A stretch of 64,000 nucleotides of DNA from an uncultured Pelagimonas sp. Its GTDB lineage: Bacteria > Pseudomonadota > Alphaproteobacteria > Rhodobacterales > Rhodobacteraceae. The stretch lies in NCBI GenBank assembly GCA_947497905.1, contig CANMIH010000002.1:434001-498000 (forward strand), in the 5' to 3' direction. A program made the translations under genes and the position numbers. The notes beneath the pieces were generated by a model. It was not told the DNA's origin, did not search any database, and saw nothing but the letters and a program-made list of their open reading frames with translations. Of the stretch, positions 34,624-44,000 are shown piece by piece; the first letter of the stretch is position 1; every line of letters begins with the position of its first letter.

Positions 34624-34639
34624 TGTCACAATCGTGACA
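34624..34639 (+). promoter_or_regulatory. Palindrome TGTCAC-N4-GTGACA upstream of the type I secretion genes
   Basis: A perfect 6-bp inverted repeat with a 4-base spacer lies 74 bases before the ABC gene and resembles Crp/FNR-like or other dimeric regulator sites. The site faces both this operon and the divergent mlaA. Confidence 0.5.
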
Positions 34640-34712
34640 GAGTGTGATCGACGATAACCATCATGATCCGGATCTTGGCACCTTTGTCGAGAGCCGTTTG
34701 TAGAAGACAAAT

Positions 34713-36440
34713 ATGAAAAACCTCCCCACTGGGCTGGAAGAGCTCCGTACCGTCCGGCGAAAAAGCCGCCCCTATTTCTGGTTTGTCGCGATCTTCAGCG
34801 CAGTCGTCAATCTGCTGATGCTGACAGGCCCCCTATACATGATGCAGGTGTATGATCGGGTTTTGGGCTCTCGGTCCGAGGCTACCCTCGTGGCCTTGTC
34901 CGTACTGGTGCTCTTTCTTTACGGTATGATGGGCATCTTGGACTATGTCCGGGGGCGGGTGATGGGACGTGTCGCAGCGCGTTTTCAGAAAGATCTGGAT
35001 CTGCGGGTGTTTGATGCGGTGATGCGTCGCTCGGCGGTACAAAATGATGAGCTGGCGCAGACTGGTCTGCGTGATCTCGAATCGGTTCAGCGCTTTATGT
35101 CGTCACCGGTTCTGTTGTCGCTGTTCGATGTTCCTTGGACCCCTGTGTTCATCATCGGGATCATGATCTTTCATCCCTGGTTGGGCTATCTCGCTCTTGT
35201 GGGGGGAGCGGTTCTGATCATGGTGACTGTCTTCAACCAGCTTGTGACACGTGATCCTACGTTGAAATCGAACCAGATGGTGATGCAGGCGGAACGCGTC
35301 TCGGACCAGATCCGCACCGAAGCGGAAATGGTGCAGGCGCTTGGCATGCGTGGCCATGCGTTTCAGCGCTGGATGACCGCACGGGCACAGGCCTTGGCAG
35401 GGCAAATCGGATCGGCTGACCTGACCGGGACCTTCTCGACGCTGACAAAAACCATTCGGATGCTGCTGCAATCCGCGATGTTGGGTCTTGGTGCCTATCT
35501 CGTGCTGCAGGGCGAATTGAGCCCCGGTGCCATGATTGCGGGCTCGATCCTGATGGGCCGGGCTTTGGCGCCGATCGAACTTGCGATTGGTCAATGGCCG
35601 ATGGTGGAGCGGGCGCGTAAGGGGTGGAGCAATGTTGCGCAGCTTTTGACCGAAATCCCAGAAGAGCCAGCACGCACAGCTTTGCCAGTCCCCAAAGCTA
35701 AACTGGATGTGCAGCAATTGACCATCGTTGCCCCCGGCGAGCAACAGGCGGCACTGCGGCTGGTGTCCTTCAACGTGGCCCCAGGGCAGGCTGTGGGCGT
35801 GATTGGTCCGTCTGGCTCGGGCAAATCCACACTGGCCCGCGCCCTGACCGGCATTTGGCGCCCCGCGGGGGGTAAAATCCGCCTCGATGGCGCGGCTTTG
35901 GATCAATATGGCCCCGATGTCTTGGGTCAGCATATCGGGTATCTGCCGCAGCGCGTGTCTTTGTTTGATGGCACAATCGCCGAGAACATCGCGAGACTGT
36001 CTCCACAGCCAGATGCGCAAAAAGTCGTCGAGGCCGCCAAACAGGCCGACGCACATGATATGATCCTGAAGCTGCCCAATGGCTATGACACTCGTGTCAC
36101 GGCCAACGGTGGCCGTTTGTCCGGAGGACAGATCCAGCGAATTGGCCTCGCCCGCGCCATGTACGGCGATCCGGTGTTCCTTGTGTTGGATGAACCCAAC
36201 TCAAACCTCGATAACGAAGGTTCAAAGGCAGTAAACCGGGCGATTAAGAACTTCAAAAGTCGCGGAAAGTCCGTGTTGATTATGGCGCACCGGCCTGCGG
36301 CTATTCAGGAATGTGACACGCTCTTGATGATCGAGAACGGCACTCGCACGGCCTTTGGGCCCAAAGAAGAAGTGTTGAAGCAGGTTGTGCAGAACCATCA
36401 GCAGATCAAACAAAACTCCGCCCCCGGAGGTGTAAAATGA
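34713..36440 (+). CDS. Type I secretion ABC permease/ATPase (PrtD family)
   Basis: A 575-residue inner-membrane ABC exporter for a type I secretion system. It has about six transmembrane helices in residues 20-290 and no N-terminal C39 peptidase domain. The nucleotide-binding domain has Walker A GPSGSGKST (365-373), signature LSGGQ (469-473) and Walker B VFLVLDEPNSNLD. This short PrtD form exports RTX-type proteins or proteases with its adaptor, encoded next with a 4-base overlap. No RTX substrate gene and no TolC gene is in the window. Confidence 0.92.
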   Translation: MKNLPTGLEELRTVRRKSRPYFWFVAIFSAVVNLLMLTGPLYMMQVYDRVLGSRSEATLVALSVLVLFLYGMMGILDYVRGRVMGRVAARFQKDLDLRVFDAVMRRSAVQNDELAQTGLRDLESVQRFMSSPVLLSLFDVPWTPVFIIGIMIFHPWLGYLALVGGAVLIMVTVFNQLVTRDPTLKSNQMVMQAERVSDQIRTEAEMVQALGMRGHAFQRWMTARAQALAGQIGSADLTGTFSTLTKTIRMLLQSAMLGLGAYLVLQGELSPGAMIAGSILMGRALAPIELAIGQWPMVERARKGWSNVAQLLTEIPEEPARTALPVPKAKLDVQQLTIVAPGEQQAALRLVSFNVAPGQAVGVIGPSGSGKSTLARALTGIWRPAGGKIRLDGAALDQYGPDVLGQHIGYLPQRVSLFDGTIAENIARLSPQPDAQKVVEAAKQADAHDMILKLPNGYDTRVTANGGRLSGGQIQRIGLARAMYGDPVFLVLDEPNSNLDNEGSKAVNRAIKNFKSRGKSVLIMAHRPAAIQECDTLLMIENGTRTAFGPKEEVLKQVVQNHQQIKQNSAPGGVK

Positions 36441-37741
36441 GCGACCATAAAGAGTTTTCGCTGCGGTTCCCGATGACACTAGGGCTGTTGACCCTAGTGG
36501 TTCTGCTGGGCGGTTTTGGCTACTGGGCCGCCACGACAAATATCTCTGGGGCGATCATCGCTTCGGGATCCATCGAGGTGGATCAAAACCGGCAGGTTGT
36601 GCAGCACCCTGATGGTGGTGTGGTGGCTGAGATTTTGGTAGATGAAGGCGACACGGTGACCGTGGGCGATGTGCTGCTGCGGCTGGATCCCACTCTGTTG
36701 CAATCTGAGCTGGCCATCGCGGATGGGCAGTACTTTGAACTCGGTGCCCGCCGGGCGCGGCTGCAGGCTGAACGGGATGAGTTGACCACCATCAGCTTTG
36801 ATGAAGATGTTCTGGCGCGGGCCTTGATTGATGCTGAAGTGGCGGACCTTGTAACCGGTCAGCGCAATCTGTTTTTCGCGCGCCGCGAGTCGATGTCGCG
36901 GCAGAAAGATCAGCTGTATAAACGCAAAGAACAAATCGCGGATCAGGTGACTGGGGTTGAGGCGCAGCAGACCGCGCTGGAAACCCAGCTGGGCTTGATC
37001 GAAAAGGAACTGGCAGATCAACAGTCGCTTTTGGACCGCGGATTGGCACAGGCCAGCCGGGTGCTGTCGTTGCAGCGCGAACAGGCGCGTATTTCGGGGC
37101 AGGTGGGTGAGCTAACCGCACAGCGGGCGCAGGCCGAAGGGCGCATCACCGAGATCGACATTCAGATCCTGACACTCGACACCCAGCGCCGTGAAGAATC
37201 GATCACCACCCTGCGGGATTTGCAGTTCCGCGAGCGTGAGCTGGCCGAACAGCGCCGCGCTTTGCAGGAACGGTTGAGCCGTATGGAGATCACCGCACCG
37301 GTATCCGGTGTCATCTATGGCCTGACGGTCTTTACCCCACGCTCGGTGATCCGACCCGCAGACCCGGTGCTGTATCTGGTGCCTCAGGACCGACCGCTGG
37401 TGATTGCCGCACAGGTGGAGCCGATCCACATTGACCAGTTGTTTGTCGATCAAGAAGTGAGCCTGCGGTTCTCGTCACTGGATCAGCGCGAAACACCTGA
37501 ATTGTCCGGCAGCGTTGTGCAAATCTCGGCGGATGCCTTTGAAGACCAGACCTCACGTGTGCGCTATTACCGGGCCGAGATTGTCATGAATGAAGGTGAA
37601 GCAGAGCGCCTGCCCGAAGGCGCGACCTTGATCCCGGGCATGCCGGTTGAGGCCTTTATCCGCACCAAAGATCGCACCCCGCTGGCCTATCTGGTGAAGC
37701 CCTTCACCGATTACTTTGCCAAGGCCTTCCGCGAAGGGTGA
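36437..37741 (+). CDS. HlyD/PrtE-type membrane-fusion adaptor of a type I secretion system
   Basis: A 434-residue periplasmic adaptor with a single N-terminal transmembrane helix (about residues 13-33). A biotinyl-lipoyl-like half (VVQHPDGGVVAEILVDEGDT, about 54-73) is followed by a long coiled coil (about 95-285, rich in Q, E and R), the second lipoyl half (ITAPVSGVIYGLTV) and a beta-barrel domain. It bridges the ABC exporter encoded upstream (4-base overlap) to an outer-membrane channel. The cargo is not identified. Confidence 0.92.
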   Translation: MSDHKEFSLRFPMTLGLLTLVVLLGGFGYWAATTNISGAIIASGSIEVDQNRQVVQHPDGGVVAEILVDEGDTVTVGDVLLRLDPTLLQSELAIADGQYFELGARRARLQAERDELTTISFDEDVLARALIDAEVADLVTGQRNLFFARRESMSRQKDQLYKRKEQIADQVTGVEAQQTALETQLGLIEKELADQQSLLDRGLAQASRVLSLQREQARISGQVGELTAQRAQAEGRITEIDIQILTLDTQRREESITTLRDLQFRERELAEQRRALQERLSRMEITAPVSGVIYGLTVFTPRSVIRPADPVLYLVPQDRPLVIAAQVEPIHIDQLFVDQEVSLRFSSLDQRETPELSGSVVQISADAFEDQTSRVRYYRAEIVMNEGEAERLPEGATLIPGMPVEAFIRTKDRTPLAYLVKPFTDYFAKAFREG

Positions 37742-37776
37742 CGCTGTCACAAGGGGCGCTGACGCGCACCGAATGA

Positions 37777-37797
37777 GGCGGCCCTTTGGGGGCCGCC
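37777..37797 (+). terminator. Strong GC hairpin after the type I secretion pair
   Basis: GGCGGCCC (37777-37784) and GGGCCGCC (37790-37797) form an 8-bp stem with a 5-base loop; no T-run follows. Confidence 0.4.
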
Positions 37798-37955
37798 CGT
37801 GGGCGCGCGCGGCGCCGGTCACAACAAACTCAACAGATGGCGGAATGTGAACGCAATTGGCCGGGCTCAGGCTTTTCATCTGCGCCGTGTCACATTAGCG
37901 TCTCGGCAAATCAGTTTAAGCAGCTTTGGGCCCTGTGCCCAGTGGAGGACATGCT

Positions 37956-38420
37956 ATGAGCAACGCAATTGAAACCCGCCTGACCGAACTTGGCCTGACA
38001 CTGCCGGATGCGCCAGCACCCGCAGCAAACTATGTGCCCTATGTTCAGACCGGCAACACGCTCTATGTGTCCGGCCAGATCAGCATGAACGCAGACGGGT
38101 TTATCACCGGGAAGGTGGGCGCAGATCTGAGCGTGGAAGAGGGCGCCGCAGCGGCCAAAACCTGTGCTCTGAGCCTTCTGGCGCAGGTGCGTGCGGCCTG
38201 TGGTGGGGATCTGACCCGGCTGAAGCGCGTGGTCAAGCTGGTGGGCTTCGTCAACTCGCACGGTGATTTCACCGATCAGCCCAAAGTTATCAATGGCGCC
38301 TCTGATGCCATGGTGGAAATTCTCGGAGACGCTGGCCGTCACGCGCGGTCTGCCGTTTCAGCGGGGGCCTTGCCCTTTAACGTTGCCGTCGAAATCGAAG
38401 GCATTTTTGAGATCGAATAA
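37956..38420 (+). CDS. RidA family protein
   Basis: A 154-residue member of the RidA/YjgF enamine/imine deaminase superfamily, in the longer subgroup (GNTLYVSGQISMNADG near residue 31). The usual RidA C-terminal block appears as ARSAVSAGALPFNVAVEIEG (about 129-148), but a catalytic arginine in the canonical place is less clear, so imine deaminase activity is not certain. The start at 37956 follows TGGAGGA. It precedes a glycerophosphodiesterase gene by 5 bases and is probably cotranscribed. Confidence 0.88.
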   Translation: MSNAIETRLTELGLTLPDAPAPAANYVPYVQTGNTLYVSGQISMNADGFITGKVGADLSVEEGAAAAKTCALSLLAQVRAACGGDLTRLKRVVKLVGFVNSHGDFTDQPKVINGASDAMVEILGDAGRHARSAVSAGALPFNVAVEIEGIFEIE

Positions 38421-38425
38421 GACCT

Positions 38426-39181
38426 ATGTCCAAGCTTCCTGCCGCGTTCTTCAACGCCCCGATCAGCCATCGTGCTCTGCATGACATCACCGATGGTCGT
38501 CCCGAAAACTCACGTGCAGCGATCCGTGCAGCGATTGCGGCGGGATATGGCATCGAGATCGATCTTCAGATCTCAAAAGACGGTCAGGCCATGGTGTTCC
38601 ATGACTATGACATGAACCGCCTGACCGAGGCGACCGGCGAGGTGAGCGATTATACCGCGGCTGAGCTCGGGGAAATTGCGCTGCGGCATGGGGAGGAAGG
38701 CATTCCAACCTTTGCCGAGGTGCTTGAGCTTGTGGCGGGGCAGGTGGCTTTGCTGGTCGAGATCAAAGACCAGGACCGTGCTATGGGCCCCAACGTTGGG
38801 GCACTGCAGGCGGCTGTGGCCAAAGATCTGACCGGATACGAAGGCCCGCTTGCGCTGATGTCGTTCAACCCGCATGCAATTGCCGAAATGGCCGAACTTG
38901 CGCCGGATGTGCCGCGTGGCCTTGTCACCTATTCCTTTACCGGTGACGAAGCCAAAGATCTGCCGGAAGACTATCGCAAACATCTGGGTGAGATCGCAGA
39001 TTTTGACCGCACGGGATCGTGTTTTGTTTCGCATTATCAAGCGGAACTGGACAGCGCACCGGTTGCGCGCCTCAAGGAAAAAGACGTGCCTGTGTTCTGC
39101 TGGACCATTCGCTCCTCCGAGGCCGAGGCCACAGCCCGAAAAATCGCGGATAACGTGACTTTCGAAGGCTATTTGGCTTGA
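38426..39181 (+). CDS. Glycerophosphodiester phosphodiesterase family protein
   Basis: A 251-residue TIM-barrel enzyme that hydrolyses glycerophosphodiesters to glycerol-3-phosphate and an alcohol. Catalytic and metal residues are visible as HRALHD (near residue 15), ENSRAAIRAAIAAGYGIEID (E and D ligands) and VFHDYDMNRLT with the catalytic histidine. There is no signal peptide, so it is cytoplasmic. It sits in a short run with RidA upstream and a FemAB-like gene downstream. Confidence 0.9.
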   Translation: MSKLPAAFFNAPISHRALHDITDGRPENSRAAIRAAIAAGYGIEIDLQISKDGQAMVFHDYDMNRLTEATGEVSDYTAAELGEIALRHGEEGIPTFAEVLELVAGQVALLVEIKDQDRAMGPNVGALQAAVAKDLTGYEGPLALMSFNPHAIAEMAELAPDVPRGLVTYSFTGDEAKDLPEDYRKHLGEIADFDRTGSCFVSHYQAELDSAPVARLKEKDVPVFCWTIRSSEAEATARKIADNVTFEGYLA

Positions 39182-39215
39182 AGACCCTGCGCCATGGCCC
39201 ACATAGTTGAGGGCC

Positions 39216-40397
39216 ATGGAAGCCGCTGTTTCAATATCCGTCCTGACCTCGCTTGCACAGGTTGCGCCTGAGGATTGGGACGCCTGTGCCTGCCCCGAAG
39301 CGAACGACGGGCGGGCGCGTGACCCCTTCACCACCTATCGTTTTCTCAAAGCTCTGGAAGACAGCGGGTCGGTGGGGGCTGGGACCGGCTGGGATCCCCG
39401 GTATCTTGTGGCAGAACAGGAGGGGCAGGTCATTGCCGTCGCGCCCCTCTATGCCAAAGGGCACAGTCAGGGCGAATATATCTTTGACCACAACTGGGCC
39501 CATGCGCTGGAAGGCGCGGGGGGGCGCTATTACCCCAAGCTTCAGGTTGCCGTGCCTTTTACACCAGCTACAGGTCGCCGATTGCTGACCCGGCCGGGGC
39601 ATGAGGTGATGGGGCTCTCAGCTTTGATCCAAGGGGCGGTACAGCTGGCCGCCGAAAATGAATTGTCCTCGATGCATATCACGTTTTGCACCGAGGCCGA
39701 GGCTCTGGCGGGGGAACAGATGGGCCTCATGCGCCGCCAGACCCAACAATTCCACTGGCTCAACGAGAGCTACGGTGATTTTGATGGATTTCTGGCGTCG
39801 CTCAGCTCGCGCAAACGCAAGAACATTCGCAAGGAACGCCAAAAGGCTCAGGCCTTTGGTGGCACAATCCGCACGCTGACCGGAGATGAGATCAAGCCAG
39901 CGCATTGGGATGCCTTCTGGCGCTTCTATCAAGACACAGGCGCGCGCAAGTGGGGCACGCCCTATCTGACGCGGGAGTTTTTCGAGATTGTGCACCGCGA
40001 CATGCGCAACGACATCGCCCTCGTGCTGGCAGAGAGGGACGGGCACCCCATTGCGGGAGCGCTGAATTTCATTGGTCGCGATGTTCTGTTTGGCCGCTAT
40101 TGGGGCTGTCTCGAAGATCACCCCTGTCTGCATTTTGAGGTCTGCTATTATCAGGCCATCGATTTTGCCATCCGCAGCGGGTTGGCGCGGGTTGAGGCCG
40201 GGGCTCAGGGCGAACACAAGCTGGCGCGGGGGTATCTGCCTGCCCCAACCCATTCGCTGCATTGGGTTGCGGATCAGGGCTTTGCAGAGGCGATCAAACG
40301 CTATCTCGTGGCCGAACGCGCAGCCGTGGAAGAGGATATTGAGATCCTGACCGCCTATGGGCCCTTCCGACGCGACACCCAGATCGAACAGGACTAA
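39216..40397 (+). CDS. FemAB-like/COG3146 acyltransferase family protein
   Basis: A 393-residue protein of the FemAB-like (DUF482, PF04339-type) family, related to GNAT acyltransferases. Family features are FTTYRFLKALEDSGSVG near residue 30, YIFDHNWAHALEGAGGRYYP, HWLNESYGDFDGFLASLSSR and RKRKNIRKER, then the C-terminal FEVCYYQAIDFAI and EAGAQGEHKLARGYLP. Members have been linked to peptidoglycan-related aminoacyl transfer, but activity is unproven. The start at 39216 follows GAGGG. Confidence 0.85.
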   Translation: MEAAVSISVLTSLAQVAPEDWDACACPEANDGRARDPFTTYRFLKALEDSGSVGAGTGWDPRYLVAEQEGQVIAVAPLYAKGHSQGEYIFDHNWAHALEGAGGRYYPKLQVAVPFTPATGRRLLTRPGHEVMGLSALIQGAVQLAAENELSSMHITFCTEAEALAGEQMGLMRRQTQQFHWLNESYGDFDGFLASLSSRKRKNIRKERQKAQAFGGTIRTLTGDEIKPAHWDAFWRFYQDTGARKWGTPYLTREFFEIVHRDMRNDIALVLAERDGHPIAGALNFIGRDVLFGRYWGCLEDHPCLHFEVCYYQAIDFAIRSGLARVEAGAQGEHKLARGYLPAPTHSLHWVADQGFAEAIKRYLVAERAAVEEDIEILTAYGPFRRDTQIEQD

Positions 40398-40428
40398 GAG
40401 ACAGCACCTCTAAAAAGAGGTTCACAGA

Positions 40429-40869
40429 TCACCAGCGATCCAGCGCAGCCTCATCTTCGTCTTTGGCCGCGACCCAATCGGCCCCTTTGCCCACATATTC
40501 TTTTTTCCAGAACGGCGCGCGGGATTTCAGATAATCCATCAGAAATTCAGCGGCTTCAAAGGCATGAACCCGGTGGCGTGAGGCGGTGGCCACCATCATG
40601 ATCTTATCCCCGGGCACCATGCGACCATAGCGGTGGATCACTAAAACATCCCCCAGCGACCAACGCTCAGAGGCCTCGGCGGCGATCTTTTCCAGCGCCT
40701 TTTCGGTCATGCCGGGATAGTGCTCGATCATCATGTGATCCATGCCACCTTCGACATCACGCACAATACCGGCAAAGCTGACCACAGCGCCCAGATCATC
40801 GCGTCCGTCGGCAAAGGCGTTACATTCGGCGCCATAGTCAAAGGGCTGTTCCTGCACCACAATTCGCAT
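40429..40869 (-). CDS. moaE: Molybdopterin synthase catalytic subunit MoaE
   Basis: Large subunit of molybdopterin synthase, 146 residues. It inserts sulfur from MoaD thiocarboxylate into precursor Z. Family pieces are GAVVSFAGIVRD, MIEHYPGMTEKALEKI, VLVIHRYGRM and the lysine-bearing RAPFWKKEY near the C-terminus. It lies 3 bases after moaD in the order pgsA-moaD-moaE. Confidence 0.94.
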   Translation of the reverse strand: MRIVVQEQPFDYGAECNAFADGRDDLGAVVSFAGIVRDVEGGMDHMMIEHYPGMTEKALEKIAAEASERWSLGDVLVIHRYGRMVPGDKIMMVATASRHRVHAFEAAEFLMDYLKSRAPFWKKEYVGKGADWVAAKDEDEAALDRW

Positions 40870-40872
40870 GGG

Positions 40873-41118
40873 TCAGCCCCCGGTCATCGGTGGGAAAAAC
40901 GCCACTTCGCGCGCGCCTTCGAGTGAGGCATCAAACTCGGTCAATTCCTGATCGACGGCCACACGCAGCGCTGAGAGATCAGCAAAGGCAGCGGCATAGC
41001 GGTCTTCACGCGCACGCAGCTCTTCTACAAGATCCGCTACGGTTTTGGCATTTGTCTCGACACTCTCCTTGGGAACTCCGATCCGTTCCCGCACCCAGGC
41101 GAAATACAGCACGTTCAT
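40873..41118 (-). CDS. moaD: Molybdopterin synthase sulfur-carrier subunit MoaD
   Basis: An 81-residue ubiquitin-fold sulfur carrier. It starts MNVLYFAWVRERIG and ends in the diagnostic PPMTGG, whose terminal glycine is adenylated and thiocarboxylated. The start (41118) shares one base with the pgsA stop (TGATG), indicating coupling. It forms the synthase with MoaE, encoded next. Confidence 0.95.
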   Translation of the reverse strand: MNVLYFAWVRERIGVPKESVETNAKTVADLVEELRAREDRYAAAFADLSALRVAVDQELTEFDASLEGAREVAFFPPMTGG

Positions 41119-41783
41119 CAGCGATCTTCCTTCAGATGTGGCAGGGCCTTGCGGAAGTAATCCCAGCCTGTGATCAAAGTCAGCGCAGCGGCGACCCACA
41201 ACAGAGCCAGCCCGATGTCCCCGGCCCAGAGCATACCAGCGTGTTTCCAACGCAGCCCCAGAACATCCTCTTCGGCCCCGTTCATGATCGCCTCAAACAT
41301 GGCGTGGTCCATGCCAAAGGCGGACATGCCCAGATAGTGCTCAAACACCCCTTGGGCAAAGAGCGTGGCAATGGCCACCATCTGCGCCGTGGTCTTCCAC
41401 TTGGCAAGCTTGGTCACTTTGAGCGTGCCAGCGGTATCGCCCAGAAACTCGCGCAGCCCGGATACAAAGACCTCGCGGAACAGGATCACGGTAGCAGGGA
41501 GCACCAGCCAGGGGGACATCGAGGAATAGCCGACAATCACCATCAGCGCGATGACAACCATGGCCTTGTCGGCAATGGGATCCAGCATTGCGCCCAGCTT
41601 GGTTTCCTGTTTCCAGGCACGGGCGAGATGGCCGTCAAACCAATCTGTGATCGCTGCGCCGACAAACAGCAGCAGCGCGGCCCAATCGGCAAAGGGGCGG
41701 TGGAAGTAAAGAAACATCACCGCCACGCCGGGAGCGGCGAGCAGGCGAAGCACGGTCAGCAGGTTGGGAAGCGTCAGTTTCAT
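41118..41783 (-). CDS. pgsA: CDP-diacylglycerol-glycerol-3-phosphate 3-phosphatidyltransferase
   Basis: Inner-membrane enzyme of 221 residues making phosphatidylglycerol-phosphate. It starts MKLTLPNLLTVLRLLAAPG; the CDP-alcohol phosphotransferase motif D-x2-D-G-x2-A-R-x8-G-x3-D-x3-D is read in TDWFDGHLARAW and KLGAMLDPIADK (about residues 52-78). Four to five hydrophobic helices follow. The start at 41783 has AGGAAGGGGG upstream. It leads the pgsA-moaD-moaE unit. Confidence 0.95.
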   Translation of the reverse strand: MKLTLPNLLTVLRLLAAPGVAVMFLYFHRPFADWAALLLFVGAAITDWFDGHLARAWKQETKLGAMLDPIADKAMVVIALMVIVGYSSMSPWLVLPATVILFREVFVSGLREFLGDTAGTLKVTKLAKWKTTAQMVAIATLFAQGVFEHYLGMSAFGMDHAMFEAIMNGAEEDVLGLRWKHAGMLWAGDIGLALLWVAAALTLITGWDYFRKALPHLKEDR

Positions 41784-41842
41784 CACCCCCTTCCTAGGCG
41801 GTGCGGTTTGGGCATGTCCAGACATGGCAGGAATTTTCCGGT

Positions 41843-42364
41843 CTATTGTTCACGATTGTCGCAGGTTGTGCGGCTCAGATCTTTGCTTAAACGTTCCAGC
41901 GCCTGAAATTTGTCGCCCATTTGCATCTCGCCCCGCAGTCCCGTGCTTTGAAACCCTTCGCGCAGCCAAAACGCCCGCCCGCGCGGGTTTGCTTCTAAGA
42001 CCGCGAGATAGAGCCATCTTGCGCCTGCCTTGGCCGCAAGCTCTTCGAGATGGGTTAGAAACACCCGTCCGTTTCCAGATCCGCGGGCCCAATCGCCCAG
42101 CATCATGAACCCCAGATAGGCATCCTCTGGTTCGGGGAAGCCAAACGAAAGCTCTGCCAGCCCCGATAACTGATCGCCCAGAAACAGGCCCAATCGATGG
42201 GACCGAGATACATCACATCCGGGCGGCCCGTCGGTGAAAAATCTCTGGGCATACTCCAGCCCCGGCCGCCGCCCTTCGGCCATCTGCCAATAATCCGGGG
42301 CGTCGCGGTAAAACCCGACAACCCGGTCAAGATCGCTCACCGGATCCAAGGGGCGAATGCGCAT
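41843..42364 (-). CDS. GNAT family N-acetyltransferase
   Basis: A 173-residue single-domain acetyltransferase starting MRIRPLDPVSDLDRVVGFY. The acetyl-CoA region is GDWARGSGNGRVFLTHLEEL (about residues 91-110), with a variant of the usual R-x-x-G-x-G loop, and the C-terminal LAVLEANPRGRAFWLREGFQ matches the family's last helix and strand. The substrate is unknown. It lies upstream of pgsA on the same strand with a 59-base gap. Confidence 0.83.
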   Translation of the reverse strand: MRIRPLDPVSDLDRVVGFYRDAPDYWQMAEGRRPGLEYAQRFFTDGPPGCDVSRSHRLGLFLGDQLSGLAELSFGFPEPEDAYLGFMMLGDWARGSGNGRVFLTHLEELAAKAGARWLYLAVLEANPRGRAFWLREGFQSTGLRGEMQMGDKFQALERLSKDLSRTTCDNREQ

Positions 42365-42481
42365 GGGGAACCTCCTCAGGTGTGTCTTTAGGAAAGGTCT
42401 GAAACGACCCAAGTCAACCCGGCCCCTTGCTGAATCTGGGGAATATGCCCAGATGTGATGCAATCGCCAAAAGGAAGTCTC

Positions 42482-42874
42482 ATGCGTCTCGCTCTGCTGC
42501 CTCTCGCCCTTCTGTCACTGACCGCCTGTCGCGCGGACGAAAGCCTGCATGCCTACGGGGCAGGGGGACACATCTGGCATCTGATGAGTATCGACGGTTC
42601 CGCCACCGAGATGCGGGCGACGCTGGAGTTTCCCAAGCCGGGGCAGATTGCGGGGCAGGCACCCTGTAACCGCTACAGTGCACCACAAACGGCCCCTTAT
42701 CCCTGGTTCGACCTTGGTCCAATTGCGGTCACGCGCATGGCATGCCCCGACCTGAACTCTGAAACCCTCTTCTTTCATACGCTCGAGGCGATGACCCTGT
42801 CGGAAGTTCTGGACACCACGTTGGTCCTGTCAGACGAGACCGGGCGCGAGATGGTATTTGCCACCCAACCCTAG
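42482..42874 (+). CDS. META-domain-like small lipoprotein
   Basis: A 130-residue lipoprotein with a lipobox LTA-C16. The body contains [31 protein letters not shown] and [11 protein letters not shown], the features of the META/HslJ domain found in periplasmic stress proteins. The start at 42482 follows AAAAGGAAG. Its stop overlaps the convergent recO stop by 4 bases. Confidence 0.8.
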   Translation: MRLALLPLALLSLTACRADESLHAYGAGGHIWHLMSIDGSATEMRATLEFPKPGQIAGQAPCNRYSAPQTAPYPWFDLGPIAVTRMACPDLNSETLFFHTLEAMTLSEVLDTTLVLSDETGREMVFATQP

Positions 42875-43614
42875 CGCGCGTTGTTGTGGTCCACCCTGAG
42901 GCGTAGCTGGTCGACAAACCCCGCGCGGGCGGCGGGCAGTGCGCCGTCTTTCAGGTCAGGCGCGATGCGGGTGGTCATGAAATGCCCGGTGGTGCGCAAC
43001 CCCTCCAGCACCTGCGCATCGTCCTCAACCGCGAGACCTTTGAGAACCGGGGGCAGCGGCAACAGGCGGTCGGCAAATTCACCGGCCCCCTCTGCGGTCA
43101 CGGCCCGCCCGGTTCGCGGTGAGACATAGACCAGCCCCTGACGGCTGCCAGTCACCGCGCAGCTGTCGAGCTCAAGCCCAAAACCCATCTGCTCCAACAG
43201 GGCCAATTCCCAATGCAGATAGGCCACGGGCCAGACCTCGGGCTGGGCCAAGAGATCCAGCAAGGCCTCAGTCTGGGCATAAAACTCAGGATAGGGCGCG
43301 CGCTCAGGCAGGCATTGATGCAACAGCGCCACCACCGTGTTCAACCCCGCCAAAGCCACGCGGTCCTCCATCACAAAGGCTGTGCGGGATTTTAGCGGTT
43401 CAATGGTGAAACTGCCCAACTGATCTTCAAGTCGGGCTTTCCAGGTCAGATCAAGCTGTGCACCGGGTTGAATATGTGGGCTGATCTTGCGCGAAATGCC
43501 CCCGCGCAGCAAACCACTGTGGCGACCATGCTGCGGCGTGAAAACCTCAAGCAAGACCGAGGTTTCTCCGTGTTTTCGGGTTGCCAGAACCAGACCGGTG
43601 TCACGCCATTCCAT
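42871..43614 (-). CDS. recO: DNA repair protein RecO
   Basis: RecFOR-pathway mediator that helps RecA onto SSB-coated DNA. Its 247 residues are typical. The N-terminal OB fold starts [19 protein letters not shown] and continues [19 protein letters not shown]; the helical C-terminal part includes [20 protein letters not shown] near residue 135. The zinc cysteines of some RecO proteins are not present. It is the last member of the era/DUF1491/recO part of the cluster. Confidence 0.94.
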   Translation of the reverse strand: MEWRDTGLVLATRKHGETSVLLEVFTPQHGRHSGLLRGGISRKISPHIQPGAQLDLTWKARLEDQLGSFTIEPLKSRTAFVMEDRVALAGLNTVVALLHQCLPERAPYPEFYAQTEALLDLLAQPEVWPVAYLHWELALLEQMGFGLELDSCAVTGSRQGLVYVSPRTGRAVTAEGAGEFADRLLPLPPVLKGLAVEDDAQVLEGLRTTGHFMTTRIAPDLKDGALPAARAGFVDQLRLRVDHNNAR

Positions 43615-43670
43615 GTGGGTAAACTGGCCTCTGCCTAGGGTTTACACAAGGGGATTTCCCACCGGGGATC

Positions 43671-44000
43671 TTACCCAAGCCCCTCTTCGTCAAGCATATG
43701 GCGACCGGCGCGATCTTCGACCTCAATCACCCAAAGATCGGGATCAAAACTGCGCTGCCGAGAGATGGCCTCGTCCACATCGCGCTCCGGGCCATTTGAC
43801 AGCTCCTGCCAGATGCGGTCGCCGCTCATCAGATCAAACCCGCGGGTATAGGCGCAGGCCTGACCATCCAGAGTGTTCAGCTTGACCAGAACCGCACCGG
43901 CGGTGTCATCGCCATGGGCGACAACAAAGGCTGCGATATCAACAAACCGCAGCCGTGCAAGATAGGCGTCGACCCAGAACCGTGCCGTCAGGCGGGCCAT
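43671..44000 (-). CDS. DUF1491 family protein
   Basis: A 109-residue cytoplasmic protein of the alphaproteobacterial DUF1491 family. It begins MARLTARFWVDAYLARLR, with GDDTAGAVLVKLNTLDG and SFDPDLWVIEVEDRAGRH later. Function is unknown, but it is consistently found between era and recO. Its start shares one base with the era stop, indicating coupled translation. Confidence 0.9.
   Translation of the reverse strand: MARLTARFWVDAYLARLRFVDIAAFVVAHGDDTAGAVLVKLNTLDGQACAYTRGFDLMSGDRIWQELSNGPERDVDEAISRQRSFDPDLWVIEVEDRAGRHMLDEEGLG

Noticed and set aside
35103-36056. A 317-codon minus-strand frame inside the ABC exporter gene
   Set aside because: Shadow of a gene with intact Walker and signature motifs.
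34713-37741. Search for RTX nonapeptide repeats or a C-terminal type I signal in neighbouring genes
   Set aside because: No glycine/aspartate-rich GGxGxDxxx repeats were seen in any adjacent protein.
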